DNA of 64,000 nucleotides from NCBI RefSeq assembly GCF_036323735.1, contig NC_086020.1:91522210-91586209 (forward strand), in the 5' to 3' direction. The notes under the pieces are model-generated. The model was not told the origin of the DNA. It made no database searches and saw nothing but the letters and a program-made list of their open reading frames with translations. Of the stretch, positions 1 through 12,226 are shown piece after piece. Both the position numbers and the translations under genes were made by a program. Every line of letters starts with the position of its first letter. Positions within the stretch are counted from its first letter, which is position 1. Origin of the DNA: Rattus norvegicus (lineage: Eukaryota; Chordata; Mammalia; Rodentia; Muridae).

Positions 1-4
1 ACCC

Positions 5-754
5 ATGGAAACAACCCTGGATATAGAAAACCAAAAGAAGAGACAAGGAGCTGTAGATACAAGCTTCACCAACAGAATACAAGAGATGGAAGAGAGAATA
101 TCAGGAGAAGAAGACTCCATAGAAATCATTGACTCAACTGTCAAAGATAATGTAAAGCGGAAAAAGCTACTGGTCCAAAACATACAGGAAATCCAGGACT
201 CAATGAGAAGATCAAACCTAAGGATAATAGGTATAGAAGAGAGTGAAGACTCCCAGCTCAAAGGACCAGTAAATATCTTCAACAAAATCATAGAAGAAAA
301 CTTCCCTAATCTAAAAAAAGAGATACCCATAGGCATACAAGACGCCTACAGAACTCCAAATAGATTGGACCAGAAAAGAAACACCTCCCGTCACATAATA
401 GTTAAAACACCAAACGCACAAAATAAAGAAAGAATTTTAAAAGCGGTAAGAGAAAAAGGTCAAGTAACATATAAAGGCAGACCTATCAGAATCACACCAG
501 ACTTCTCGCCAGAAAATATGAAGGCCAGAAGATCCTGGACTGATGTCATACAGACCCTAAGAGAACACAAATGCCAGCCCAGGTTACTGTATCCTGCAAA
601 ACTCTCAATTAACATAGATGGAGAAACCAAGATATTCCATGACAAAACCAAATTTACACAATATCTTTCTACAAATCCAGCACTACAAAGGATAATAAAT
701 GGTAAAGCCCAACATAAGGAGGCAAGCTATAACCTAGAAGAAGCAAGAAACTAA
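5..754 (+). CDS. L1 ORF1 protein, C-terminal 249 residues (E1)
   Basis: ORF1p is the trimeric RNA-binding chaperone that coats L1 RNA in cytoplasmic ribonucleoprotein particles. The frame is open from the window edge to a TAA at 752-754. The first ATG shown is an internal Met, matching about residue 132 of the 380-residue E4 protein, so the true start lies off the left edge. The fragment holds the end of the coiled coil (charged heptads rich in Gln and Glu, about residues 1-68), the RRM from LRIIGIEESED to the RHIIVKTPN strand, and the C-terminal domain with KARRSWTDV. No internal stop is present. It is followed after 59 bp by ORF2, the usual L1 arrangement. Confidence 0.93.
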   Translation: METTLDIENQKKRQGAVDTSFTNRIQEMEERISGEEDSIEIIDSTVKDNVKRKKLLVQNIQEIQDSMRRSNLRIIGIEESEDSQLKGPVNIFNKIIEENFPNLKKEIPIGIQDAYRTPNRLDQKRNTSRHIIVKTPNAQNKERILKAVREKGQVTYKGRPIRITPDFSPENMKARRSWTDVIQTLREHKCQPRLLYPAKLSINIDGETKIFHDKTKFTQYLSTNPALQRIINGKAQHKEASYNLEEARN

Positions 755-813
755 TCGTCTTGGCAACAAAACAAAGAGAATGAAAGCACACAAACATAAC
801 CTCACATCCAAAT

Positions 814-3800
814 ATGAATATAACGGGAAGCAATAATCACTATTCCTTAATATCTCTCAACATCAATGGCCTCAACTCCCCAATAAAAAGACATAGATTA
901 ACAAACTGGATACGCAACGAGGACCCTGCATTCTGCTGCCTACAGGAAACACACCTCAGAGACAAAGACAGACATTACCTCAGAGTGAAAGGCTGGAAAA
1001 CAATTTTCCAAGCAAATGGTCAGAAGAAGCAAGCTGGAGTAGCCATTCTAATATCAAATAAAATCAATTTTCAATTAAAAGTCATCAAAAAAGATAAGGA
1101 AGGACACTTCATATTCATCAAAGGAAAAATCCACCAAGATGAACTCTCAGTCCTAAATATCTATGCCCCAAATACAAGGGCACCTACATACATAAAAGAA
1201 ACCTTACTAAAGCTCAAAACACACATTGCACCTCACACAATAATAGTGGGAGATTTCAACACCCCACTCTCATCAATGGACAGATCATGGAAACAGAAAT
1301 TGAACAGTGATGTAGACAGACTAAGAGAAGTCATGAGCCAAATGGACTTAAGGGATATTTATAGAACATTCTATCCTAAAGCAAAAGGATATACCTTCTT
1401 CTCAGTTCCTCATGGTACTTTCTCCAAAATTGACCATATAAATGGTCAAAAAACGGGCCTCAACAGGTACAGAAAGAAAGAAATAAGCCCATGCGTGCTA
1501 TCGGACCACCACGGCCTAAAACTGGTCTTCAATAACAATCAAGGAAGAATGCCCACATATACTTGGAAATTGAACAATGCTCTACTCAATGATAACCTGG
1601 TCAAGGAAGAAATAAAGAAAGAAATTAAAAACTTTTTAGAATTTAATGAAAATGAAGGTACAACATACCCAAACTTATGGGACACAATGAAAGCTGTGCT
1701 AAGAGGAAAACTCATAGCGCTGAGTGCCTGCAGAAAGAAACAGGAAAGAGCATATGTCAGCAGCTTGACAGCACACCTAAAAGCTCTAGAACAAAAAGAA
1801 GCACATACAACCCAGGAGGAGTAGAAGGCAGGAAATAATCAAACTCAGAGCTGAAATCAACCAAGTAGAAACAAAAAGGACCATAGAAAGAATCAACAGA
1901 ACCAAAAGTTGGTTCTTTGAGAAAATCAACAAGATAGATAAACCCTTAGCCAGACTAATGAGAGGACACAGAGAGTGCGTCCAAATTAACAAAATCAGAA
2001 ATGAAAAGGGAGACATAACAACAGATTCAGAGGAAATTCAAAAAATCATCAGATCTTACTATAAAAACCTATATTCAACAAAACTTGAAAATCTTCAGGA
2101 AATGGATAATTTCCTAGACAGATACCAGGTACCGAAGTTAAATCAGGAACAGATAAACCAGTTAAACAACCCCATAACTCCTCAGGAAATAGAAGCAGTC
2201 ATTAAAGGTCTCCCAACCCAAAAGAGCCCAGGTCCAGACGGGTTTAGTGCAGAATTCTACCAAACCTTCATAGAAGACCTCATACCAATATTATCCAAAC
2301 TATTCCACAAAATTGAAACAGATGGATCACTCCCGAATACCTTCTACGAAGCCACAATTACTCTTATACCTAAACCACTCAAAGACACAACAAAGAAAGA
2401 GAACTTCAGACCAATATCCCTTATGAATATCGATGCAAAAATACTCAACAAAATTCTGGCAAACCGAATCCAAGAGCACATCAAAACAATCATCCACCAT
2501 GACCAAGTAGGCTTCATCCCAGGCATGCAGGGATGGTTTAATATACGGAAAACCATCAACATGATCCATTATATAAGCAAACTGAAAGAACAAAACCACA
2601 TGATCATTTCATTAGATGCTGAGAAAGCATTTGACAAAATTCAACACACCTTCATGATAAAAGTCCTGGAGAGAATAGGAATTGAAGGCCCATACCTGAA
2701 CATAGTAAAAGCCATATACAGCAAACCAGTTGCTAACATTAAAATAAATGGAGAGAAACTCGAAGCAATCCCATTAAAATCAGGGACGAGACAAGGCTGC
2801 CCACTCTCTCCCTACTTATTCAATATAGTTCTTGAAGTTCTAGCCAGAGCAATCAGACAACAAAAGGAGGTCAAGGGGATACAGATCGGAAAAGAAGAAG
2901 TCAAAATATCACTGTTTGCAGATGATATGATAGTGTATTTAAGTGATCCCAAAAGTTCCACCAGAGAACTACTAAAGCTGATAAACAACTTCAGCAAAGT
3001 GGCTGGGTATAAAATTAACTCAAATAAATCAGTAGCCTTCCTCTACACAAAAGAGAAACAAGCCGAGAAAGAAATTAGGGAAACGACACCCTTCATAATA
3101 GACCCAAATAATATAAAGTACCTCGGTGTGACTTTAACCAAGCAAGTAAAAGATCTGTACAATAAGAACTTCAAGACACTGAGGAAAGAAATTGAAGAAG
3201 ACCTCAGAAGATGGAAAGATCTCCCGTGCTCATGGATTGGCAGGATTAATATAGTAAAAATGGCCATTTTACCAAAAGCAATCTACAGATTCAATGCAAT
3301 CCCCATCAAAATACCAATCCAATTCTTCAAAGAGTTAGACAGAACAATTTGCAAATTCATCTGGAATAACAAAAAACCCAGGATAGCTAAAGCTATCCTC
3401 AACAATAAAAGGACTTCAGGGGGAATCACTATCCCTGAACTCAAGCAGTATTACAGAGCAATAGTGATAAAAACTGCATGGTATTGGTACAGAGACAGAC
3501 AGATAGACCAATGGAATAGAATTGAAGACCCAGAAATGAACCCACACGGCTATGGTCACTTGATTTTAGACAAAGGAGCCAAAACCATCAAATGGAAAAA
3601 AGATAGCATTTTCAGCAAATGGTGCTGGTTCAACTGGAGGTCAACATGTAGAAGAATGCAGATCGATCCAAGCTTATCACCCTGTACAAAGCTTAAGTGC
3701 AAGTGGATCAAGGACCTCCAAAACAAACCAGACACACTCAAACTAATAGAAGAAAAACTAGGGAAGCATCTGGAACACATGGGCAGTGGAAAAAATTTCC

Positions 3801-4642
3801 TAAACAAAACACCAATGGCTTACGCTCTAAGATCAAGAATCGACAAATGGTATCTCATAAAACTACAAAGCTTCTGTAAGGCAAAGGACACTGTGGTTAG
3901 GACAAAATGGCAACCAACAGATTGGGAAAAGATCTTTACCAATCCTACAACAGATAGAGGCCTTATATCCAAAATATACAAAGAAGTCAAGAAGTTAGAC
4001 CGCAGGGAAACAAATAACCCTATTAAAAAACGGGGTTCAGAGCTAAACAAAGAATTCACAGCTGAGGAATGCCGAATGGCTGAGAAACACCTAAAGAAAT
4101 GTTCAACATCTTTAGTCATAAGGGAAATGCAAATCAAAACAACCCTGAGATTTCACCTCACACCAGTGAGAATGGCTAAGATCAAAAACTCAGGGGACAA
4201 CAGATGCTGGCGAGGATATGGAGGAAGAGGAATACTCCTCCATTGTTGGTGGGATTGCAAACTGGTACAACCATTCTGGAAATCAGTCTGGAGAATCCTC
4301 AGAAAATTGGACATTGAACTGCCTAAGGATCCAGCTATACCTCTCTTGGGCATATACCCAAAAGATGCCCCAACATATAAAAAAGACACGTGCTCCTCTA
4401 TGTTCATTGCAGCCTTATTTATAATAGCCAGAAGCTGGAAAGAACCCAGATGCCCTTCAACAGAGGAATGGATACAGAAAATGTGGTACATCTACACAAT
4501 GGAATATTACTCAGCTATCAAAAACAACGAGTTTATGAAATTCGTAGGCAAATGGTTGGAACTGGAAAACATCATCCTGAGTGAGCTAACCCAATCACAG
4601 AAAGACATACATGGTATGCACTCATTGATAAGTGGCTATTAG
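814..4642 (+). pseudogene. L1 ORF2, endonuclease-reverse transcriptase, one frameshift (E1)
   Basis: ORF2p nicks the target DNA and reverse-transcribes L1 RNA at the nick. The start is the ATG after the inter-ORF spacer. The apurinic-type endonuclease occupies about the first 240 codons and shows Asn16, QETHL (Glu45), VGDFN and SDHHG. One extra A near 1808-1810 shifts the frame, giving a stop at 1822-1824. The other frame is open from there to the TAG at 4640-4642. That part contains the reverse transcriptase, with FADD at 2915-2926, and the C-terminal Cys/His region with HCWWDC. Without the extra base the frame would be 1276 codons including stop. There is also an odd residue: DHIN where the E3 and E4 copies have DHII. 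It is the least damaged ORF2 in the window. I infer that it cannot make full-length protein as it stands. Confidence 0.93.
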
Positions 4643-5350
4643 CCCAAATGCTTGAATTACCCTAGATGCCTAGAGCAAATGAAACTCAAGACTGATGATC
4701 AAAATGTGAATGCTTCACTCCTTCTTTAAAAGGGGAACAAGAATACCCTTGGCAGGGAATAGAGAGGCAAAGATTAAAACAGAGACTGAAGGAACACCCA
4801 TTCAGAGTCTGCCCCACATGTGGCCCATACATATATAGCAACCCAATTAGACAAGATGGATGAAACAAAGAAGTGCAGACCGACAGGAGCCGGATGTAGA
4901 TCGCTCCTAAGAGACACAGCCAGAATACAGCAAATACAGAGGCGAATGCCAGCAGCAAACCACTGAACTGAGAATAGGTCCCCCGTTGAAGGAATCAGAG
5001 AAAGAACTGGAAGAGCTTGAAGGGGCTCGAGACTCCATATGTACAACAATGCCAAGCAACCAGAGCTTCCAGGGACTAAGCCCCTACCCAAAGACTATAC
5101 ATGGACTGACCCTGGACTCTGACCTCATAGGTAGCAATGAATATCCTAGTAAGAGCACCAGTGGAAGGGGAAGCCCTGGGTCCTGCTAAGACTGAACCCC
5201 CAGTGAACTAGACTGTTGGGGGGAGGGCGGCAATGGGGGGAGGGTTGGGAGGGGAACACCCATAAGGAAGGGGAGGGGGGAGGGGGATGTCTGCCCGGAT
5301 ACCGGGAAAGGGAATAACACTTGAAATGTATATAAGAAATACTCAAGTTA
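4643..5350 (+). other. E1 L1 3' UTR
   Basis: This non-coding region follows the ORF2 stop and matches the 3' UTRs of E2, E3, E4 and E6. It ends in ATACTCAAGTTAATAAA just before the A-rich tail; the AATAAA is the likely polyadenylation signal. Confidence 0.9.
5217..5287 (+). other. G-rich polypurine tract in E1 3' UTR
   Basis: There are several runs of four or more G separated by short loops on the sense strand. This is the guanine-rich tract typical of L1 3' UTRs, and it has G-quadruplex potential by sequence. Equivalent tracts are present in the other young copies. Confidence 0.85.
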
Positions 5351-5394
5351 ATAAAAAAATATAGAAATAAAAAAAAGGATATTTTTCAAGGGAT

Positions 5395-5830
5395 GGATTT
5401 CTATAGGTCCATTTATCTTACCTAGTTGGGCAGGTTATATCTTATTAATTGAGTTTATTGTGCGGATGGATTGTGGATTGAGAATTTAACATGTAAATCT
5501 GATTGTTGGATTGCAATTTGTTGAGTCTTGATTTTTATCAGGTGGCTGGAACCTGAGAGTTCTCAGCCAGCAGAGAGTTGCTGGGAGAGATACTAATCAG
5601 AGTTAAATTATGGTTAATTTCATATGGTCCCATGGCTGCCAGAACTGACTTAAGGAACCAACATGCCATGATGACTCGCTGGAATGGCTCTTGGGGGTCT
5701 GGGAGTTCTTGGGAACAGTGTGGAGTGGCTGAGATAGAAACCTGACAGTGCCATGTAGCCCTAAGGGTGCTGGCCCTAAAACTAGATAAAAGGTTACAGT
5801 TTTTTTAAAATGTTTACTGCAACAGTTTCA
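5395..5830. repeat. Unassigned interspersed repeat X, copy 1
   Basis: This stretch resembles a second one at about 49840-50345. Both contain TTATCTTATTAATTG followed by a TGTG-rich stretch, both mention a product-like G-rich middle, and both end near TTTACTGCA. I do not recognise the family with confidence. It has no usable open frame. An ERV-derived segment is possible. Confidence 0.4.
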
Positions 5831-7060
5831 GTGTATTTCTTCCAGAATGAACTAAGGAAAAAAAACTTGCAAGGCGTTGTGGCTGTGATTACATGTTGCA
5901 AATAAAATTTAAATTTAAATTATAAAGTAAATGTGTAATCAAATATGTATATTAATAGCATTAAACTCTATCGTGTTTCTGAGAATAAGATGTTATGAAA
6001 GATAAAGAAGGAACTGTCACAGAGAATCAAGTCAGACTTTACCTCGTGTCTATTAAAAAGAATTTATAACCCAAATGTATTTAGTGTAAAATTCAAATCT
6101 CTACTGTATATTATTCATGGATTACTACGATGACCTTGTGATAATTAATTGCTGTCCTGTTAACTAAACAGTATATATTCTCATAAAGTAAAAATAAAAT
6201 CACTTGATGTATATACAAAAATCCATTTGTATTTAGATTCAATTGTTATTGGAACACAGAATTTAAAAAAATAGTCTTCATCAGGCATAGTATTTCTCTT
6301 TGAAGAGTCTAACTTTAATTAGAGAGCTGTATATAACTACCAAATTCTGTGTGCTAATATGGTACCCATAGGGTTATAATACCATGTTGGACTTTGATGT
6401 AATTAATGGGGCTTGTTGATGGGCAGGACTATTGGTCACCTCTCTCCTGGGAGAGAGTTCATTTCCCACTTTCTGGTATCATGGAAGCTAGTCATTATGG
6501 AGGTCAGTTCCAGCTCAGGTGAACTTGCATCCTGTTTTTCAAGTGCACAATAACTTCAGCAATAGGGACTTACTTTCTAATGCTAGGGAGCAACCAAGGG
6601 CAGTAACAAAAGTCCATAATATTTTGAGAGTCTTTGTATAAACCTGACCTACAGCTCAAAAGAGTGCTTCTTATAACTAGAGTCACTTTAAAAAAAATTT
6701 GGCTTGAAAACAGAGAATTTACTCTGCATTCTATTTGCAAATTTTAGGTGCATTTTGTTAGAAAAATGTATCAGACATTACTTAGGAAATGTACTGAACA
6801 AGAAAACTGGACAATTGTAGGGGAAACAAACTGTGAAAAGAAGGCAAACAGATGTATTATCTGAACAAAACAACCTGAAGTATGATGCATAGTTAATAGA
6901 TGAAAATTAATGAAGTCTCTATCTTTTGTTTCCAAATGAATGCAGTACTTAATCACTGTGCAATATAATAATCTATAAACATTTGTATAAAGAGTTTCTA
7001 GTAGTCATAGTCTTTACATATTGTCCTTATATACCAATGATACAGGTACTCTTCACTTCT
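5831..7060. other. AT-rich intergenic DNA, nothing recognised
   Basis: No convincing coding frame, RNA gene or repeat family is visible. Only short frames of chance length occur. Confidence 0.5.
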
Positions 7061-7620
7061 CATCATGGAAACTTCTCTTTTTAGCATACCAAGACCAGTA
7101 CAGAAAACCACTACCAATCAAAATGCGGAACTGTCGGGTCTAGTCACAATGATTACATCTACAAACATTTTCACACATAGGTCTCAAAAGCCATTGAGAA
7201 TGACTGTAAGAATGAGAGGATCTGAGTATTTGCTAATATCTTACCAACATGATCTTCCACATGTGAGATGAGCAAATTGCCAGCAATGGGCATGCTGAAC
7301 TACATGGTAAAAAGCCAGAGATCTCTAGCCTATAAGGAGCACTATAGACAATTGAGGGATACTGGGAATTGGAGCAGTGACCTTGCTTAGAGAAGATCAC
7401 ACTAATTGTCTACTTGCAAAACTTCATCCCCGAAAACATACATATAGGTATAATTAAAAGGACTGAATGGGTTACATTTATAAATATATGTTTATACATA
7501 AACATGTATGCTTACAATAACAATTAATAAAAAAGAGGTCATAAATTTGAAAAATGGCAGAGACTTTGAAGGGTTTGTAGAGAGAAAAAAAGAAAGAAAT
7601 GTATTGTCTATGATCTTAAA
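7060..7620 (+). mobile_element. Possible old rodent L1 3'-UTR remnant
   Basis: The stretch reads like the tail of an old rodent L1 family. It has an ACCAACATGAT...GAGATGAGCAA segment, then a CATACATATAGGTATAATTA stretch, then AATTAATAAAAAAGAGGTCATAAATTTGAA, and a purine-rich end. No ORF2 remnant precedes it, so the assignment rests on remembered family resemblance. Confidence 0.4.
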
Positions 7621-7689
7621 ATTTTAAACTATATTTAAAAATTATTCTTTATAGATATTTTTAAAAAGGAGAGACCACTTAAATTTTCT

Positions 7690-8310
7690 GTTCATTGGAG
7701 AGCTAACTAGGAATTTTGCATTGGCACACTGGTTTCTCATAGCAACTCCTCCTTACACTGTGACGGTTGCATGGCAAGCATTGACCCATGTTTTTAGCCT
7801 CTGAGACTTGCTGCTGAATAAACTCACCTCTTCCTGGTTTTGTTCTGAGCTCTGGTTGGCTGCTTCAACTCAGCTGTTCCAGCTCAACTCCTCTCTAAGC
7901 TGACTGAATCAGTCTAGCTTTTCTCTTGGCCTTCTTGTTCTGTGTCTTCTCATAAAAACTCTGGTAGTGTTCTAACCTTCTGGTTCCTTCTTATTCTCTG
8001 GTTTGTTCTCTCTCTACGTGTGCTTACCTTGTTCTCTCTTTAACCTGTCTCTATAAAACTCTTCCTGTAAAACTGCCATCTTTGTTTTGTTCTCCTCTCT
8101 GAACTGCTCTATCTTGAGCAATTTCCTTTTCTCCTCTGTTCTCAGGATAGTTGGACATTTTTGTCATTTTGCTACTCAATTAGACATCACTTTCAAACAC
8201 GGGTGCTTCTTTATCCAAACTAAATTTACCTTTATTGTTTAGGATTAAAGATATGTACTAAGGGTATATTTGTATTGCAGCCTGAGTCGTGCTAAGGACT
8301 GAGCCACACC
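7690..8310 (+). repeat. Unassigned LTR-like or RMER-like repeat Y, copy 1
   Basis: This is a CT-rich block followed by CTACTCAATTAGACATCACTTT and AAACTAAATTTACCTTTATTG. Both parts reappear, diverged, in copy 2 at 49600-50690. The CT-rich composition with an AATAAA-type segment suggests a rodent LTR-like repeat. The family name is not certain. Confidence 0.5.
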
Positions 8311-9406
8311 CTAATTACAAACAGGCTATTTTCAGCAAATAACACATCTTGGGGTTCACAATGTGATCAAATATCCTACAATGACCGTGAACTCTGAATT
8401 ATGCTTTCCTCCTCCCCCAGGATCACTTCCAGCAACATGAAGAATGGGGTCACTGTTGAGCCTTGAAGGCATACAACTCTTGGTGGTCCTCTTTCCCACA
8501 TTTCTTTCTCCGTACCAGACAACTTCATCAGTGTTGCTAGTCCTAACTGTCAGATTAAGTGCTCTTCTCAACCCTTCGTGAACTAGCTCTCATCTTGTTT
8601 TCACCCCTTCTTTTCATGATGCTACCAGGTCAGCAATGGCCAGGTGTGGTAAGGAATTCAATCTTCAGTCCTGTCTAAAGTCCTGCCCAGTCAGTCCTAT
8701 GCTAACCGAGGCCATACCTGCCTCTGATAAAGTGGCTTTCCCCTAAGCTGAGGATAAAAACAAACCTTTTGTACAGTGACTAATGTTTCCAAAGGATTCT
8801 AATCTATTTCCTTAACCCACCTTTCTGTCATTTCTTTAATATGCATGCCTTCTGGGCCTTCTAGATGAATATCAGTAGACTGAATATATGAACAAACTTC
8901 TGTTTATTTGGTAGTCATTTATAACAATCTGAGTGTCCACTTTTCACATGTATTCATATAGCCTGTGCTGTCTCTATGGACAACCTCTTCATGTTACAGG
9001 CTCTTATCCTATGTCACACTTTGTCTACTCTCCATGGTAGGTTGTTTCTTGTATCAGCTCCTGACTAAAGCACCTCCTAACACTTTTTCCTCAGGCTGTG
9101 TTCTGAAAGAGATCCAAGACTGTAATTTATTTCTATCTTTCCTTAGCTAATAAATGTATACTTATTGCATTTTTTCTAATTCCATCCACTTCCTGTAGCA
9201 GGTATGCAAACTTTATACTGAAGGATATTGTTTGTATTGTTCCACAAGGTATTAACACCGGGTGTACTGCAGCCCTTACTGTGAAAACGAATGAATTAAA
9301 GCAACACAGACATCAGCACGTCTTTAGTGCATATGTGTGTTTTCCTCTCCTACTCCAAGTAAGAAATAATTAGTTTGTGCAAAACTAATGTTTTTGGCCA
9401 CAAATT

Positions 9407-9410
<4 letters not shown>
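8311..9410. other. Intergenic DNA, nothing recognised
   Basis: No gene or confidently identified repeat is visible. Short frames here lack any recognisable motif. Confidence 0.45.
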
Positions 9411-9453
<43 letters not shown>

Positions 9454-9476
9454 GCACGCACGCACGCACATACATA
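9411..9476. repeat. Compound (CA)n-(CGCA)n microsatellite
   Basis: About 38 bases of CA repeats run directly into five CGCA units, then ACATACATA. Confidence 0.97.
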
Positions 9477-9841
9477 TGACAAGATTTTTTAATGGATTTT
9501 ACTTTTATTTGTCTAATACAAAGTTCTCTCATCTTTCAGTGACTGTTTCATTAATGAAGTCATGTTATGCAATTATAAAATTCTTATAACCCTAATGTCA
9601 TTTCTGTTCCTTTTCTACAACTTATAGTACCAAATTAGTAACATAAATATTATATTTTGCAGCATTATAAGTAATTGCTATTTTTAAACAATGAGTGTGC
9701 CGAAGTTAGATTTTTATAAAGGCGACAACATTAAAATATTTAAAGTCACATACGATAGAGTTTAGATTTAATACACATTTAAGAAGCATGTTACTGAAAG
9801 ATATTTACAGTTACCTAACATTTCTATTTATAAACAAATTA

Positions 9842-10010
9842 TTGGGCTGTGGAGATATTTATACGTCTCAGTGATTAAAAGCCATTAATTCAGTGTCCTC
9901 TTTTGACTTACAGGCAGGCTCCTAGCACACAGTTGGTACACAAAAAGACATGTGATCAACACATTTATACACATTAAGTAAATAAATATAATAATAAAAA
10001 GCAATATATT
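9842..10010 (+). mobile_element. Diverged B2/B3-type SINE
   Basis: It begins GGGCTGTGGAGATATTTATACGTCTCAGTGATTAA, a decayed tRNA-like head (GGGCTGGAGAGATGGCTCAGTGGTTAA in the family). The 3' part has the CAGGCTCCTAGCACACA...GGTACACA block and an AAATAAATATAATAATAAAA tail. This is an RNA polymerase III-derived non-autonomous element, now old. Confidence 0.75.
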
Positions 10011-10013
10011 TAC

Positions 10014-10222
10014 TTAATATATATGGGCACTTTTCATGCATGTATATCTGTGCACAAGTACATGCCTGTTGCTTATGATAATGAAAAATTGTCACCCAAA
10101 TCGATCTCCTAAGTCTTGGGTCACAGAAATTTGTTAGTTGCCTTGTAGGTGCTGGCAATTGAACAACAGTCTTCCAAGAACACTCAGTGCTTTCCAACCA
10201 CTGAGCAATCTTTGTATCCACT
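10014..10222 (-). mobile_element. Diverged rodent SINE fragment (B2/B3/B4 group), antisense
   Basis: The + strand ends with GTAGGTGCTGGCAATTGAACAACAGTCTTCCAAGAACACTCAGTGCTTTCCAACCACTGAGCAATCT. This is the reverse complement of a SINE head containing the A and B boxes. The exact subfamily is not resolved. Confidence 0.65.
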
Positions 10223-10589
10223 ACATTTCCTTTATAAGTTGATTAAACACAGTTATACATCTATTCTAGATTTTTAAATTATTAATTAAAAGCATGTTAG
10301 CATTATGCTGAAAGGATATAAATTTAAATTTTATTAGTTTCTATAAAATTGCCCCCTAAAACCATCACATGCTTTTAATATCACAGCAATACTGAAGACA
10401 TAATTTTTAATGCTTTCTTGGCACTTTCCTGCAAAAATAATTACTTTCCAGTGTTTTCACTTGCAGGTTCTTTATCACTAATAATGCAGATATTTGTTTT
10501 GAATAGTAAGCTATAAACTACTGTCATGGGGTAATTTCAAATTGCTAAGAGATTGAAGCTTTGCATAAATTATCTCACTTTTCTCCACT
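10223..10589. other. AT-rich DNA, nothing recognised
   Basis: No gene or repeat family could be supported. Confidence 0.45.
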
Positions 10590-10730
10590 GTTTTAGAGAA
10601 TTGTTACTCTTTCTTCAACTTAAAAATGTGTAAACTATGCCTAGTCACCTGCTCAAGGTTACACTATAGGACCCAGGGCATCTGGGTCATGCTTTCAGAC
10701 TTTCTATTCCAGCAGTGTCCTCAACTATGA
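10590..10730 (-). mobile_element. MIR SINE relic, antisense
   Basis: The segment CTAGTCACCTGCTCAAGGTTACACTATAGGACCCAGGGC follows the antisense MIR core, where AAGTGACTTGCCCAAGGTCACACAGCTAG is usual. It is then followed by the CTTTCTATTCCAGCAGTGTCCTC end. This is an ancient mammalian repeat. Confidence 0.6.
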
Positions 10731-11429
10731 AGAAATAGTTCCCATATTTCAATTTTGTTCCTTTTATCTTATATATAATTTTTATAAAATAAAATATCTA
10801 ATTTTAATATAAAAGATAAAAGCATTTTGCAGATAATTTGGTATTTAAAGATTTCCTTTGCTCATACCACAGGCATGTTATTTTATTGTTTAATATTTTT
10901 ACTGCCTCACAAGAGAATACAAACAAGTTAGTGCATAGAAGAGCCAACATCAAACTTCTTGTTTCTTGTTTCAGGTAATTTGTAACTTTTATCATTGCTA
11001 CGTTAGGGTCATATAATCATTTGTAAATAACTTCTCTGAATCTCAGTTTACAGGGTATGGAAATTATTCAGTAACAGAACTTTGCAAAATAAATACCTAA
11101 TGTTTGTATAATTTTAGAAGTTCTGCTTGAGAAAAGCAGGTAGAAATAAAATAAAGTACAAAGGCAATCATATCAAATTTTTCTTCACAGTCTTGCCACA
11201 GACAACACTTTCCTGAGTCAACTCTCCACGTCATCTGACTTCTTTTCTCCATCTTGCCAGAATTTTCTTGTCTTGAACACAGTTATACTCCTTGAGGTTG
11301 TCTATGGTCTCAACTGTTTTTGTAAAGTTTTATTCCTTCCATATATTTTCCTAAGTTTTGCTTTTTAAAATACTCTGAGTCAGTGCAACGTACATTCATA
11401 ATATAGTTTGTGATTATTTTTTCCGCCTA

Positions 11430-11572
11430 GAGAGGTGGAATGAGAGAAGAAGAGTAGAGAAAAGGAAAGGAGGCCGGCCATGGGCACATGGAGGGAAGGG
11501 GGTGGGGGGTGGGGTAGAGAGAAGGGACAGGGAAGGGGGCAAGAACAGAGAAGGACAAAGAGCAAGAAGAGC
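11430..11572. repeat. Purine-rich low-complexity tract
   Basis: This G/A-rich block contains GGGGGTGGGGGGTGGGG at its centre. The short open frames read across it on both strands reflect composition, not genes. Confidence 0.8.
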
Positions 11573-12210
11573 TGTGACGATTCTTATCATAAAGATGTCT
11601 CTTGCCACACGTTAAATTCAACAGTTTTCCCTGTTTTTTGTGCATATACTGAAAGACTGAATTAGTACTTTGAAATAAATTATTTACTACTATCAATTAA
11701 AATGTGTAGTCCTTACAATATCTTTAACATCATACTAATACTGGTAGCTAAATGTGCTGCAAGATTTTAGACACTAAAATTGATCTAGCAAATGTAATCG
11801 ACAACCATTCATAGGACAACACTACTGTTACTCCCATTCTAGTCAAGAAAAAGCATAAATCATTTGGACACAAGCCCCCAAAGAAGCCGTTTACTGGTAC
11901 TTTATTTGTATTTTAATGTCTTTATATGAGTTTGAATTATAATAAAATTTAGCATCAGAATGTAAGAAAAATTTAAAAAGAAGCTTGGTTGAAGCATAAA
12001 TAATGTGATAGCAATTGCTTTCTGTGAATTTTACTCATTCTAAAAGCATATGACATAGATGCCCTCTAAATTAGACATATGTATATTAATGTCCATTTGA
12101 ATTGCACATACTGCTGTACCTCTCTATTAAGACAGGTAATTGAGAAGTGGCACACATAGTTAAAGACGCTTCTTAAAGTGTGCTGAAATCTAAGATAAGA
12201 CTGAACTATC
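11573..12210. other. AT-rich DNA, nothing recognised
   Basis: No gene or repeat could be supported up to the E2 target-site duplication. Confidence 0.45.
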
Positions 12211-12226
12211 AAAAATATGCATACTT
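12211..12226. repeat. Left target-site duplication of E2
   Basis: AAAAATATGCATACTT matches the copy at 18923-18938 with one mismatch. The junction reads TC/AAAAA, similar to the L1 endonuclease consensus TT/AAAA. Confidence 0.9.

Larger units (their letters stand above)
1..5376 (+). mobile_element. E1: young rat-type LINE-1, left end outside window
   Basis: This is an autonomous non-LTR retrotransposon read left to right. The window opens inside ORF1, so its 5' end and upstream target-site duplication cannot be seen. In order it has the ORF1 3' part, a 59-bp inter-ORF spacer, ORF2, a 3' UTR of about 730 bp with a G-rich tract, and an A-rich tail at 5351-5376. Along its whole length it closely resembles E2, E3, E4 and E6. 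It shares with E2 the residues YKEVKKLD and ELKQYY in ORF2, which separates these two from E3 and E4. Whether the element is full length needs the sequence to the left. Confidence 0.96.

Noticed and set aside
4686..5346. Minus-strand frames of 66-105 codons in the E1 3' UTR, repeated in other copies
   Set aside because: They recur in every copy because the 3' UTR is homologous. They show no domain, vary in start and frame, and lie opposite a non-coding region.
11380..11696. Overlapping frames on both strands near a GA-rich block
   Set aside because: Low-complexity Pro/Ser/Leu-rich translations of a purine tract; composition artefacts.
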